Assembly (NCBI GenBank): GCA_039029395.1
Contig: JBCCGG010000024.1
Location: forward strand, 1-64,000
Source of the DNA: JBCCGG01 sp039029395
GTDB taxonomy: Bacteria; Pseudomonadota; Alphaproteobacteria; Kiloniellales; JAKSDN01
DNA length: 64,000 nucleotides
Direction: 5' to 3'
Shown one piece after another: positions 52,419 to 61,350 of the stretch. How positions within the stretch are numbered: position 1 is the stretch's first letter; the number at the start of each line of letters is the position of its first letter. Under the pieces are notes generated by a model. That model made no database searches, was not told the origin of the DNA, and saw only the letters and a list, made by a program, of their open reading frames with translations. Both the position numbers and the translations under genes were made by a program.

Positions 52419-52427
52419 TGACAGGCG

Positions 52428-53465
52428 TTACTCCAAGCACTTGATCTCGCAAAGGCTCCTGCGCACCGGGTTCTCCTCGGCTTGGCAGGCCTTCTTGCAG
52501 GCCTCGCCGCCGGCCGGGCTGGCGCTCGTGGGCACCAGCAGATCAGGCTTGGCGCTGTCCAAGCCGTCGCGCACGCAGGTCGATTGGGTCCAGCCGGGCA
52601 CCTGGAAGTCGAGATCGACCTGGCGCCACTTGGGATGACCATTGGCCCGCAGCCAGTCGATGTTGTCGCGGATCGCCCGAGCGACCTTCGCCACCGCGGC
52701 GCAAGAATTCCTCAGGTACTGGGAGGTCTGAGGAAAATCGTAGGTCATCAGGGTTGCCTTGACCGCGATCACCGGTACGGCGGAGGCCTGCCACCCATAG
52801 GTGCCGGCCGGAATCTCCGAGGCCGGATAGAACTCCAGCAGTGCCGGGTCGTCGATCGGCAGCAGGTGCAGGCCGTCGCCGGAGCCGACCTGGTCGCTCA
52901 AGAGCTTCACCGGGTAGCCGGCGACGTAAACCATGGCGTCCAGGGTGCCCGCCTTAAGCCGGGCCAATGCCTCCTCGGCGCCGATGTTGATCGTCTCGGC
53001 CGGCGTGATGCCGGCAGTCGCCAGCATCATGGTGGCGGTCAGCTCGCTGCCGCTGCCGGCCCTGCCGATCGCCACGCGCTTGCCGTTCAAGTCGGCCAGG
53101 CTGGCGACGCCTTTGCGCGCCAGAACGTGGACCTCTTCGTTGTAGAGCGGGAAGACCAAGCGGGTCTTGGCGGCGATGTTGCGCAGCTCCGGGTCGTTGG
53201 AGCGCACGGCGATCCAGCCCAGCACGTCCGACTGGACGATGCCCAGCGGGGTCACCGGGCGCTTGTAGACCGCGTTCACGTTCTCGATCGAGCCGGCCGA
53301 CTCGACCGCCTTGAGATCGACGTTGAACTGCTTGACCAGCTCGCCGATGTTGCGGCCGATCTGAATGTAGGTGCCGCTCTTGCCGCCGGTGACGATGTCG
53401 TAGGCCTGGGCCGGGGAGGCCGCGAGCAGGAGGGTGAAAAGGGCGCCGAGCAATCGATGGGCCAT
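52428..53465 (-). CDS. TAXI-type TRAP substrate-binding protein
   Basis: 345 residues from ATG 53465. Signal MAHRLLGALFTLLLAASPAQ. TAXI pattern: YDIVTGGKSGTYIQIGRNIGEL, KRVAIGRAGSGSELTATMML and PIDDPALLEFYP. The C-terminus is Cys-rich (CVRDGLDS, CKKACQAEE, CEIKCLE), which the family normally lacks. No TRAP permease genes are next to it. Confidence 0.82.
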   Translation of the reverse strand: MAHRLLGALFTLLLAASPAQAYDIVTGGKSGTYIQIGRNIGELVKQFNVDLKAVESAGSIENVNAVYKRPVTPLGIVQSDVLGWIAVRSNDPELRNIAAKTRLVFPLYNEEVHVLARKGVASLADLNGKRVAIGRAGSGSELTATMMLATAGITPAETINIGAEEALARLKAGTLDAMVYVAGYPVKLLSDQVGSGDGLHLLPIDDPALLEFYPASEIPAGTYGWQASAVPVIAVKATLMTYDFPQTSQYLRNSCAAVAKVARAIRDNIDWLRANGHPKWRQVDLDFQVPGWTQSTCVRDGLDSAKPDLLVPTSASPAGGEACKKACQAEENPVRRSLCEIKCLE

Positions 53466-53626
53466 GGCGTAAAATCTCCCGGGGAGCGCGACCGGTAATG
53501 CCTCGAGTCGCAATGGCTGGAGTCTAGGCCCCGCAGGCGGGGGCGACAACCGCTCGGCAGATTAACGAAATTGTGACGAATGTCCGCTAAAGTCTCCGGA
53601 TTGCGATACTTCCCCAACCTTCCCAG

Positions 53627-53676
53627 AAACGGGGCCCGGTCTCTCTCCCAAGGACCGGGCCCCGTTTCCCCTTTTT
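53627..53676 (+). terminator. Strong orphan rho-independent terminator
   Basis: AAACGGGGCCCGGTC pairs perfectly with GACCGGGCCCCGTTT (15 bp) around an 11-base loop, then CCCCTTTTT. The T-run fits plus-strand transcription. The nearest plus-strand gene upstream ends at 52418, with a minus-strand gene in between, so the transcript it ends is unknown. Confidence 0.75.
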
Positions 53677-53959
53677 GGGACCGCTCTTGCCTTGGCTGGG
53701 CGCGGACCAGCCGCCTTTCCGACCAATGTTCGGATACATTATCTGATGACTGGGCGAGCCTTGGGAGCATCACCCACGGACAATGCACATCACGCATACC
53801 CTATAGAGGGTTTGCATTGGACGGATTCCTTAACGGAGCTTAGGCTTCAATCCTGGGTGATGGTACGGCGTGCCGTTGAAGAAAAGACATCTGTAATGAA
53901 TTCCCTTTTCTGAACGACGTTCGACGCTTGGCACCCTGCCGAAACGCAGAAAAGGGAAA

Positions 53960-53979
53960 GTTAATTTGACACCATTAAC
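53960..53979. promoter_or_regulatory. GTTAAT-N8-ATTAAC palindrome around TTGACA
   Basis: Perfect 6-base arms enclosing TTGACACC, whose TTGACA could be a -35 element for the PEP-CTERM gene about 90 bases downstream. No good -10 was seen at the right distance. Confidence 0.4.
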
Positions 53980-54069
53980 CAAGTGCTTGTGAAAGTTGTC
54001 TTGATCCTGCGGGAAGCGTCTAAAGAGGGCCGCGCGGTCATCGCAGATAACTCGGGGGAGGAGAAAGTC

Positions 54070-54705
54070 ATGAAAATGATGCGCGGTGCTTCGAAGCTGA
54101 TTGGTGGGTTGCTTGGGCTGGCATTCATTGCATTGCCGTTGGAGGCGGAGGCCTCGCTTCTGCAGTTCAATACGTCTACGCCGCCATTGCTTAATCAGCC
54201 GGCCTTCACTGTTACGCTCACCGGGGGAGATGTTCCAGGGACAATCGGCAGCTTCTCCAATCCAACACGTGAGTTTGGCGCAAATCTTTTTCAGTCTGCT
54301 GGTACCGATCCGGGCTCCCTTTACGTTGGGTCAGCACAAACAACGAATACGTTCGATGTCAGCTTCGACAACACGGTGCAGTGGGTAGGCGGTACCATCG
54401 GTTTCCTTTTTGATCCATTCCTCGGATTGGATATTGTCGGCTCGGGTGTCAATGAGAATGGGCTCTTGGCGGGTGCGTCTGCGAACTCGCTATTTACACT
54501 TTCAACGCCTCTGACATTCCTCGGTGGTCAAGTTTACTCCTTCACCGCCGTGAACACCGTGGTCGGCGGCAACATCGGCGCTGCCGCATTTACGAGTTGG
54601 ACTTTCGAGGCAGCGCAAGACATCCCCGAGCCCTCGACCCTGGCCCTCTTCGCCATCGCCCTTGGAGGCCTGGGCTTCATGGCGCGGCGGCGGGTCGCCC
54701 CCTAG
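54070..54705 (+). CDS. PEP-CTERM-sorted exported protein
   Basis: 211 residues. N-terminal signal KLIGGLLGLAFIALPLEAEA. The C-terminus is a textbook sorting signal: IPEPSTLALFAIALGGLGF followed by MARRRVAP, with PEP, hydrophobic helix and basic end. The middle is Ser/Thr/Gly-rich with beta-like repeats (low-complexity polar). Exosortase cleaves the PEP motif; no exosortase gene is in the window. GGGGGAGGAG before the ATG. Confidence 0.85.
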   Translation: MKMMRGASKLIGGLLGLAFIALPLEAEASLLQFNTSTPPLLNQPAFTVTLTGGDVPGTIGSFSNPTREFGANLFQSAGTDPGSLYVGSAQTTNTFDVSFDNTVQWVGGTIGFLFDPFLGLDIVGSGVNENGLLAGASANSLFTLSTPLTFLGGQVYSFTAVNTVVGGNIGAAAFTSWTFEAAQDIPEPSTLALFAIALGGLGFMARRRVAP

Positions 54706-54720
54706 CTCAGAGATCGGCAG

Positions 54721-54739
54721 GGACGCCCACGAGGCGTCC
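54721..54739 (+). repeat. Hairpin after the PEP-CTERM gene
   Basis: GGACGCC, CACGA, GGCGTCC: perfect 7-bp stem and 5-base loop, 16 bp past the stop. Possible terminator without a clear U-tract. Confidence 0.45.
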
Positions 54740-54835
54740 GCGGAGCGTCCGTCTCTAATGGCCATCCACTGCCAATTCGCGCGGTACCATGAACTGATAC
54801 CCTCAGCGCGATCCGAAGCGGTTTGCGAAACGAAG

Positions 54836-54865
54836 AAGGGGTTAAGCGTCTCCGCCTAACCCCTT
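54836..54865 (-). terminator. Terminator after tRNA-Asn
   Basis: AAGGGGTTA and TAACCCCTT form a perfect 9-bp stem with a 12-base loop, 8 bp beyond the tRNA 3' end on the minus strand, followed by CTTCGTTTC. This is placed as a tRNA transcript end. Confidence 0.6.
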
Positions 54866-54873
54866 CCGATTAT

Positions 54874-54949
<76 letters not shown>

Positions 54950-55065
54950 TCAGATCCTTTCGGTGATGTCGCTCTGGCCGCGCGACAGGCGCCGAGTCGG
55001 CCGAGGCGGGCGGGTTATATCAAAGCCAATTGGGCCAGGCAATTGAATTGCGCAAGGGATTTCTA

Positions 55066-55881
55066 TCAGTCCCGCAGCTCCACGAACGTCAGGCCCGACC
55101 CCAGAGGGTGGCGGGTTACCGGGCCCAGCTCGGGCAAGCGCAGCACCCGGGCGATGAGGGTCCGGGCCTTTGCCACCTCGGCACCGTCCAGGGTCGTGCT
55201 ATAGCGCTTGCCGTTGCGCTTCCAGGCGATCTCCTGGCCGGGCTCGAGCGCCTCGTCGAGCACCATGTCGATGGTCGGCAGGGGCGGCCCGCCGGTGGCG
55301 AAGAGCGCCTCGGCCGGGACGTTATCGTCGAACAGAAGGCGCCGGAAGCCCCGGTCGTGGGCCTCGATCACCCGCCGGGCCTGGCTGATGTGGTCGTCGA
55401 AGAAGATCAGAGCCTGGTCCGGCTGGCCGGTCTCCAGGGGCGCCTCCAGCCAATCCCGCTCGTGGCGCCGGGCGGCCGGGTCCCGGTAGACCAAGCGGGA
55501 GAGGTCGATGTCGAAACTCTCGATCTCGGCCGCCGGGCAGGCCTGGCGCAGCAGCCAGGTGCTGTGGCCCCGGTGTACGCCGCTCTCGACGATCAGGCTG
55601 GGCGCCAGCAGGCGGGCGACCAGGTAGATCCACAGGCTGTCGTTGAATCCGCTGCCGCCCTTGTTGTCGCGCACCGGCCGCCCGGGGTAGAGCGCGAAGA
55701 ACGCCGCGACCGCCGCCTCGAGGCCGGCGAGGGCCTCGGCCGTGCCAAGGCGCGGATGGTGCGCCAGGGCGGCGCGCGCAGTCTCGCAGATCCGCGCCGT
55801 CAGTCGGGCCTGAAGCGCCGGCGTCACCATGCGGGGAAAGCCGTCGTCCTCGGGCAGGTTTTCGATCTGGGTCGGGGGCAT
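55066..55881 (-). CDS. Methyltransferase-like (class I fold) protein of unknown function
   Basis: 271 residues. SAPSLIVESGVHRGHSTWLLRQA with ESFDIDLSRLVY resembles the SAM motif I and II region; ALIFFDDHISQARRVIEAHDRGF and RRLLFDDNV follow. Such sequences occur in methyltransf_24-like and phosphomevalonate-unrelated families. No substrate can be assigned. Gap of 136 bp to the divergent PA14 gene. Confidence 0.6.
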   Translation of the reverse strand: MPPTQIENLPEDDGFPRMVTPALQARLTARICETARAALAHHPRLGTAEALAGLEAAVAAFFALYPGRPVRDNKGGSGFNDSLWIYLVARLLAPSLIVESGVHRGHSTWLLRQACPAAEIESFDIDLSRLVYRDPAARRHERDWLEAPLETGQPDQALIFFDDHISQARRVIEAHDRGFRRLLFDDNVPAEALFATGGPPLPTIDMVLDEALEPGQEIAWKRNGKRYSTTLDGAEVAKARTLIARVLRLPELGPVTRHPLGSGLTFVELRD

Positions 55882-56017
55882 AGGGTTTCGGGCCGGGCAG
55901 GGGGCAGGGCGGCGACTATAGCCATAGCCCCCGGTGGCGTCTTCCCTTCTTTACCCGGGCAGCGGTGCTGGCGTAGGCTCGCCGCCAAAGGGTCCATAAG
56001 AATCTTAGGAGCGATCG

Positions 56018-56614
56018 ATGACGTCATCCACACCCTTGCGCTGGGGCGCCGCGTTCCTGGGCGCGTTCCTTCTCCTGGCCGGTCCGGTTTCAGCCGCGAG
56101 CCCCCAACCGCTGTCGCCCCAGCCGGCGGCCGACGATCTGGCGCCCGGCCTGGCGGTCGACTACTACTACAGCTTCTTCCGGCATATCGACGAGCTGATC
56201 GAATGGCAGGACTACAAGGACGGCGACCCCGGTGAGCCGATCCTCCAGCTCGACTACCGGGTCGGCATGGACAAAGTGTTGACCAGCGAAGTGGACAACG
56301 GCGTGGGCGCCGAGATCAGCGGCCTGATCCACCTGGAAAAGACCGGGACCTACGCCTTCACCGCCCAGTCCAACGACGGCGTACGTTTGGAGATCGGCGG
56401 CGTTTTGGTGCTCGAGGACCCGGACGTACACGCGGACCGCTATTCCATGATGGGCCCCTTGGAGGTCACCACGCCGGGTTGGTATCCCATCAAGGTGCTT
56501 TACTTCGAGCGCAAGAACACCTCGACCCTGGAGCTCTACTGGCAGCCGCCGGGCCAAGACGGTTCCATGGAACTGGTGCCGGCCGAGGTCTTCGCCCACC
56601 TCAAGTCAGAATAG
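56018..56614 (+). CDS. PA14-domain exported protein
   Basis: 198 residues. Signal GAAFLGAFLLLAGPVSAASP. A PA14 beta-sandwich follows: GLIHLEKTGTYAFTAQSNDGVRLEIGG, PGWYPIKVLYFERKNTSTLELYWQPPG. PA14 binds carbohydrates or acts as an adapter in secreted proteins. It has no enzyme domain. 160 bp precede the next gene. Confidence 0.8.
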   Translation: MTSSTPLRWGAAFLGAFLLLAGPVSAASPQPLSPQPAADDLAPGLAVDYYYSFFRHIDELIEWQDYKDGDPGEPILQLDYRVGMDKVLTSEVDNGVGAEISGLIHLEKTGTYAFTAQSNDGVRLEIGGVLVLEDPDVHADRYSMMGPLEVTTPGWYPIKVLYFERKNTSTLELYWQPPGQDGSMELVPAEVFAHLKSE

Positions 56615-56774
56615 CAATCGGTTCCTAAGTTCGAGAATTTTGGTTTGGATTGCGCTGGGAAGCGGCTAGACTGGCGCGACAAATCAAAAGGCAGTCTTGA
56701 GCAAGGCAAGGGCTCGAGAGGAGAAGACCTCGCCGAACACGAGGCTACAGGGACTGGGAACTGGGAGATCCAAG

Positions 56775-58766
56775 GTGGGGACCACGAGACAACCGGGTGC
56801 CGCCGGGCGCGCTTGCGTGCGGCACGGGGGGATGGCCGCATGCCTGATGACCGGCGCGCTGGCCGCGAGCGCATGGCTTTGGAGCGTGGCACCGGCGGCG
56901 GCCGGAGTCCAAGTGCTGGAGAACGGCAGCGCCGCCGCGCCCGCCCTGCAGGAAACACCCCTGCTCAAGGCCGCGGTCGATAGCGGCGCCCTGCCACCGG
57001 TCGGCGAGCGCCTGCCGTCCCAGCCCCTGGTCGTGTCCGAGAGCGACGGCCGTACGCTGGGCAAGCCGGGCGGCGATCTGCACATGCTGGTCGGCCGCGC
57101 CAAGGACACCCGCCTTCTGGTGGTCTACGGCTATGCCCGCCTGGTCTGCTACAACGAGAAGCTCGAGCTGACCCCGGACATCGCCGAAAAGATCGAGGTC
57201 GAGGATGGCCGGATCTTCACCTTCACCCTAAGGCCCGGCCACAAGTGGTCTGACGGCGCGCCCTTCACCACAGAGGACATGCGCTATTTCTGGGAGGACG
57301 TGGCCAACAACGAGATGCTCTCGCCGAGCGGACCCTCGTCGCTGCTGCTGGTCGACGGCGAGCCGCCCAAGGTCGAGGTCATCGACGAGCTGACCATCCG
57401 CTACAGCTGGTCCAAGCCCAATCCATACTTTCTGCCGGCCTTGGCCGGTGCTTCGCCGCTGTTCATCTATCGGCCGGCCCATTACCTGAAAAAGGTCCAC
57501 GAAAACTATGCCGACGCCGACGCCCTCAAGCAGTTGGTCGAAGAGCGGCGGGTGCGCAACTGGGCGGCGCTGCACAACCGCATGGACAACCAGTACCGCT
57601 TTGACAATCCGGGGCTGCCGACCCTGCAGCCCTGGGTCAACACCACCTCGCCGCCGGCCCAGCGCTTCGTCGCCAAGCGCAATCCCTACTATCACCGAGT
57701 CGACTCCAAGGGCCAGCAGCTGCCCTACATCGACGAGGTTGTGCTGGTGGTCGCCTCGGGCGACCTGATCCCGGCCAAGACCGGTGCCGGCGACAGCGAC
57801 CTGCAGGCCCGCGGCCTCAACTTCAGCGACTACACCTTCCTGAAGAAGGAGGAATCCCGCGGCACCCACGAGGTGCGCCTGTGGCGCACCGTGCGCGGCT
57901 CGCGCTTCGCGCTCTATCCGAACCTGAACGCGGCCGACCCGGTGTGGCGTGACCTTTTTCGTGACGCGCGCTTCCGCCGGGCGCTGTCTCACGCGATCGA
58001 CCGGGACGAGATCAACCAGTCGCTCTATTTTGGCCTCGGCCTGCCGGGCAATCATTCGGTGCTGCCGGGCAGCCCCCTGCACCTGCCGGATAACCGCCAG
58101 GCTTACGCCACGTTCGATCTGAAGAAGGCCAACGCCCTGCTCGATCAGATCGGCCTGACCGAACGGGACGACGAGGGCGTGCGCCTGCTGCCGGACGGCA
58201 GGCCGCTCGAGATCGTCGTCGAGACCGCCGGCGAGAACACCGAGGAGGTCGACACCCTGGAGCTGATCGGCGATGGCTGGCGCAAGGTTGGCGTCAAACT
58301 CTTCACCAAGCCGTCCCAGCGCGAGGTTCTGCGCAATCGGATCTTCGCCGGCGAGACCCTGATGACTATGTGGTTCGGCTACGAGAACGCGGTGCCGACC
58401 GGCAACATGAGCCCAAGCGAGTTCGCGCCGGTCTCTCAGCACGGCTACCAGTGGCCCAAGTGGGGCCAGTTCCATGAGACCAAGGGTCAAGCCGGCGAGG
58501 CGATCGACCTGCCCGAGGCGCAGGAGCTGATGGCGCTCTACGAGAAATGGACCCTTAGCCAATCCCTCGAGGAGCAGGAGAAACTGTGGCGCCGGATCCT
58601 CGAGATCCACGCCGATCAGGTCTACACCATCGGCCTGGTGGCGCTGGTGCCCCAGCCGGTCGTGGTCGCCAAGACCCTCCACAACGTACCCCTGGAGGCC
58701 ATGTACAACTGGAACCCGGGCGCCGAGTTCGGCATTTACAGGACAGACAGCTTCTGGATCGAATAG
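56775..58766 (+). CDS. ABC family-5 substrate-binding protein (oligopeptide type)
   Basis: 663 residues from GTG 56775 (GGGAG at good spacing); a TTG start 26 codons earlier has no site. Signal region GGMAACLMTGALAASAWLWS before APAAAG. Family 5 core: LTPDIAEKIEVEDGRIFTFTLRPGHKWSDGAPFT. The motif is standard for peptide, nickel or murein-peptide binding. No permease or ATPase is nearby. Overlaps the next gene by 13 bp. Confidence 0.82.
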   Translation: MGTTRQPGAAGRACVRHGGMAACLMTGALAASAWLWSVAPAAAGVQVLENGSAAAPALQETPLLKAAVDSGALPPVGERLPSQPLVVSESDGRTLGKPGGDLHMLVGRAKDTRLLVVYGYARLVCYNEKLELTPDIAEKIEVEDGRIFTFTLRPGHKWSDGAPFTTEDMRYFWEDVANNEMLSPSGPSSLLLVDGEPPKVEVIDELTIRYSWSKPNPYFLPALAGASPLFIYRPAHYLKKVHENYADADALKQLVEERRVRNWAALHNRMDNQYRFDNPGLPTLQPWVNTTSPPAQRFVAKRNPYYHRVDSKGQQLPYIDEVVLVVASGDLIPAKTGAGDSDLQARGLNFSDYTFLKKEESRGTHEVRLWRTVRGSRFALYPNLNAADPVWRDLFRDARFRRALSHAIDRDEINQSLYFGLGLPGNHSVLPGSPLHLPDNRQAYATFDLKKANALLDQIGLTERDDEGVRLLPDGRPLEIVVETAGENTEEVDTLELIGDGWRKVGVKLFTKPSQREVLRNRIFAGETLMTMWFGYENAVPTGNMSPSEFAPVSQHGYQWPKWGQFHETKGQAGEAIDLPEAQELMALYEKWTLSQSLEEQEKLWRRILEIHADQVYTIGLVALVPQPVVVAKTLHNVPLEAMYNWNPGAEFGIYRTDSFWIE

Positions 58767-59383
58767 CCCGCATTTCAGCTGCTTGGGCGGCGCTTCTGGT
58801 GCTCTGTCTGGCGCTCGCGCCGACGCCCGCGCGTGCGGACAAGCCGGTCGGCTTCCTGTTCTCCCAGCGCGGCGGGGTCGATCTGGAACGGGCCGGCAAA
58901 GTTCAGCGCGTCCACCCGGGTCAGGAGCTGCTGGTTGGCGACCGGGTCATGACCGACGTCGACAGCCGGGTCAAGATCGAGCTCAACGATGGCTCGACCC
59001 TGTCCTTGGGCGGCCACAGCACGCTGATCTTGAAGCAGCTCAGCTTCGAGCCCCAGGCCAAGGTCTTCAATGGCGAGATCGGCCTCGAGCGCGGCATCCT
59101 GCGCGTCTTCCTGAGCCGCCGGGAACGGCTCCGGGTGTTCCGGGTTTCGACCCCGAGCGCCGCCCTGCTCAGCGCCGGCGCCCAGTGGATCATAGAGGCG
59201 GGCCAGGCCGGCACCGCGGTCTTCGTGCTCGAGGGCGAGGTCGAGGTGGCCGGCGCCGGGATGCTCAAGCGGGTCTCGGCCGACCAGGGCATAGAGGTGC
59301 CGCCCGACGGCTTGCCGACGACGCCCGCCCGCTGGGGCCAGGCGCGCATCGAGCGGGCGATCGCGAGGACCGACGTGCCGTGA
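58754..59383 (+). CDS. FecR-domain exported protein, probable non-ATG start
   Basis: 209 residues from CTG 58754. The frame needs a start near here: the sequence LDRIARISAAWAALLVLCLA then APTPARA is a full signal peptide, while the next candidate GTG (58799) would drop its charged n-region. FecR domain: RVHPGQELLVGDRVMTDVDS, KIELNDGSTLSLGG. This family often gives surface assembly rather than sigma-factor control when it has its own signal. Overlap with the binding-protein gene implies coupling. Confidence 0.65.
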   Translation: MDRIARISAAWAALLVLCLALAPTPARADKPVGFLFSQRGGVDLERAGKVQRVHPGQELLVGDRVMTDVDSRVKIELNDGSTLSLGGHSTLILKQLSFEPQAKVFNGEIGLERGILRVFLSRRERLRVFRVSTPSAALLSAGAQWIIEAGQAGTAVFVLEGEVEVAGAGMLKRVSADQGIEVPPDGLPTTPARWGQARIERAIARTDVP

Positions 59384-59462
59384 GGGGAAACCAGTTACCC
59401 CCTATGCAAACCCTGACGTTTTCCGATAAAGGGGAGGACATGGATTTCCCTTGAGGAGCGCC

Positions 59463-60410
59463 ATGCCCGTCCACAGCCCCAGCCTCGCTGCCCACAACGC
59501 AATTCCCGTGATCGACCTCAAGTCGGGCGACCGGGCGGCCGTGGTCGCGCAGATCCGCCAGGCTTGCGAGGAGATCGGCTTTTTCGTGGTCGCCGGCCAC
59601 TGCGTACCGGAAGATCTGGTGGACCGCATGGCCGCGGTCAGCCGGGCTCAATTCGACCGGCCCGAGGCGGAAAAGCGCCGGGTCGCAGAGGTTGGCGAGG
59701 TGATCGGCGGGTTCAGCTATGTGCCCCTGCTGCACGAGCGCCTGGCGGCGACCAGCGGAGAGGCGACCCCGGGCGACCTCAAGGAGACCCTGGACTACGG
59801 CCCTGGCTTTCCGGCCGGGCCCTGGCCCGAGGAGCTCGCCCAGCTCAAGGCGGTCTGGCTGGCCTATTACCAGGCCATGAGCGGCTTCTGTGGCGAGCTC
59901 CGGGCGCTCTTCGCCCTGGCCTTGGGCCTCGAGGCGGATTTCTTCGACGACAAGTTCATCGACCACCTCTCCTCGATCCGGGTGATCAACTATCCGGCGC
60001 CGACCGCGCCCTTTCAGCCCGGCCAGCTGCGCGCCGGGGCCCACCGGGACTACGGCTTCCTGACCGTGCTGCGCTCGGAGGACAAGCCGGGTGGGCTTGA
60101 GGTCAGGAATCGCGCCGGCCAATGGGTCGCGCCGCCCGCTCTGCCCGGGACTTTCGTGGTCAACATCGGCGACGCCTTGATGCGCTGGACCAACGACCAC
60201 TGGGTCTCGACGCCCCACCGGGTGGTGCCGCCGCCGCCCGAAGACTGGCAAATGAGCCGGCGCCAATCGATCGCCTTCTTCCACAATCCGGCGCGCGACG
60301 CCCTGATCGAGTGCCTGCCTGGCTTCGGCGACGGCACGGCCCGCTACGCGCCAATCACCTACGGTGCCTACGGCGATCTGCGCTATCGCCAGGCCCGAGC
60401 CCGAAATTAA
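59463..60410 (+). CDS. 2-oxoglutarate/Fe(II) oxygenase (IPNS-like)
   Basis: 315 residues from ATG 59463 (GAGGAG upstream). Iron ligands H194 and D196 (AGAHRDYGFLTVL) with H252 (STPHRVVPP), and R267-x-S269 (RRQS) for the 2OG carboxylate. Typical of the DIOX/isopenicillin-N-synthase-like family (AIPVIDLKSGD at the start). Substrate unknown. Confidence 0.85.
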   Translation: MPVHSPSLAAHNAIPVIDLKSGDRAAVVAQIRQACEEIGFFVVAGHCVPEDLVDRMAAVSRAQFDRPEAEKRRVAEVGEVIGGFSYVPLLHERLAATSGEATPGDLKETLDYGPGFPAGPWPEELAQLKAVWLAYYQAMSGFCGELRALFALALGLEADFFDDKFIDHLSSIRVINYPAPTAPFQPGQLRAGAHRDYGFLTVLRSEDKPGGLEVRNRAGQWVAPPALPGTFVVNIGDALMRWTNDHWVSTPHRVVPPPPEDWQMSRRQSIAFFHNPARDALIECLPGFGDGTARYAPITYGAYGDLRYRQARARN

Positions 60411-60567
60411 CTTTCGAGGGCCCAAATATTAAAATTGTTTCAGTGCCCTAGAGTGTGAGGTTCGTCACAGCATAAACCATTCAGACACCCTATATCTCTT
60501 TCCAGCACAGCGACGCACATCGGCGCCAGGCACGGCCCGCAAGCGTCAGGAGAGAGGAACAGGGATC

Positions 60568-61032
60568 ATGCAAAGCCAGCTCAAGTCCTTCGAAGACAGC
60601 CCCGTGGCCCCCGCCCAGCCGACCAAAAGCCCCAACTGGTGGCTCGAGGTGCGCCGGGCCAAAGCGCCGGCCGACCCCACCGGCCAGGTCACCGACCTGA
60701 CCCAGCAGTTTCTCGCCGAGCGCGAGACGCCGGCCGCCGAGACCGCCCTCCAGGTCGACTTGAGCTATCCGCGCGACCGCATGGCCGAGGCCTTCGAGGT
60801 GCTTGAGATCCTTGAGGATTTGGGCCACCGGGTGATCGCCGACCAGGCCGACTGGCTGCCCACCAACACCAAGGCCGTCATGGTCTGGTGGAAGCCCGAG
60901 GCCAAGGCCCAGGCGACCGCGCTTTACGAGCGCCTCAAGACGATCGAAACCATGAACGTCACTCTCGCGGCCGAGCCGGCCGTCCCCCAGATGATCGGCG
61001 ACATCCAGATCGCCCTCGGCCGGGATATCTGA
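60568..61032 (+). CDS. Hypothetical protein, 154 aa
   Basis: 154 residues; GAGAGAGGAACAGGG before the ATG. Opens with a proline-rich, basic segment (SPVAPAQPTKSPNWWLEVRRAKA), then a compact alpha/beta part with FEVLEILEDLGHRVIADQAD. No known domain. Followed by a clear hairpin terminator. Confidence 0.6.
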   Translation: MQSQLKSFEDSPVAPAQPTKSPNWWLEVRRAKAPADPTGQVTDLTQQFLAERETPAAETALQVDLSYPRDRMAEAFEVLEILEDLGHRVIADQADWLPTNTKAVMVWWKPEAKAQATALYERLKTIETMNVTLAAEPAVPQMIGDIQIALGRDI

Positions 61033-61087
61033 CCGGCACCAGATCTCGCGCCACACCGCGCACCCTCCCACACTTCAGGCAACCTCC

Positions 61088-61114
61088 GGCCCCGCCAACA
61101 CACCAGGCGGGGCC
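61088..61114 (+). terminator. Rho-independent-type terminator
   Basis: GGCCCCGCC, nine-base loop, GGCGGGGCC: perfect 9-bp stem followed by TTCCTCT, about 55 bp after the preceding stop. Confidence 0.65.
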
Positions 61115-61240
61115 TTCCTCTGGGCCCACCGACAGGGGTTCGAGAGGCCTTTGGCAGATTTTTTTGCGGCCTTCTTAAGAAAATTGTCACGAATTCGAGC
61201 TAATTTTTGAAGGCGCCACAGATCAGGGAGATCTTTCGCA

Positions 61241-61330
61241 ATGGTACGCCCCCTCTACGTCACTTCCATGGCTTTCGCGATCACCGTCTCGCTCTGGTTC
61301 GTCACCGCGAGCGCGAGTGGCCTGCTGTAA
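61241..61330 (+). CDS. Possible 29-aa hydrophobic peptide
   Basis: A short frame MVRPLYVTSMAFAITVSLWF plus VTASASGLL with GGGAG eleven bases before its ATG. One hydrophobic segment. Nothing like it is recognised, and chance is quite possible. Confidence 0.3.
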   Translation: MVRPLYVTSMAFAITVSLWFVTASASGLL

Positions 61331-61350
61331 AACGGATTTTCTGGGTTTTA

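Larger units (their letters stand above)
53466..54069. other. 604-bp region without a supported gene
   Basis: No convincing coding frame. It contains a strong plus-strand terminator at 53627-53676, and the palindrome at 53960-53979 just before the PEP-CTERM gene. Two frames open across 53580-53913 read through the hairpin and have no ribosome site, and I regard them as chance. Confidence 0.6.

Noticed and set aside
53580..53913. Two short plus-strand frames in the gene-free region
   Set aside because: They run through a perfect terminator hairpin and have no ribosome site.
57228..58682. 484-codon minus-strand frame opposite the family-5 binding protein
   Set aside because: Antisense shadow with no family motif.
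59404..59454. 16-codon frame just ahead of the 2OG oxygenase, ending at its ribosome site
   Set aside because: A leader peptide is possible but there is no ribosome site at proper distance and no regulatory codon run.
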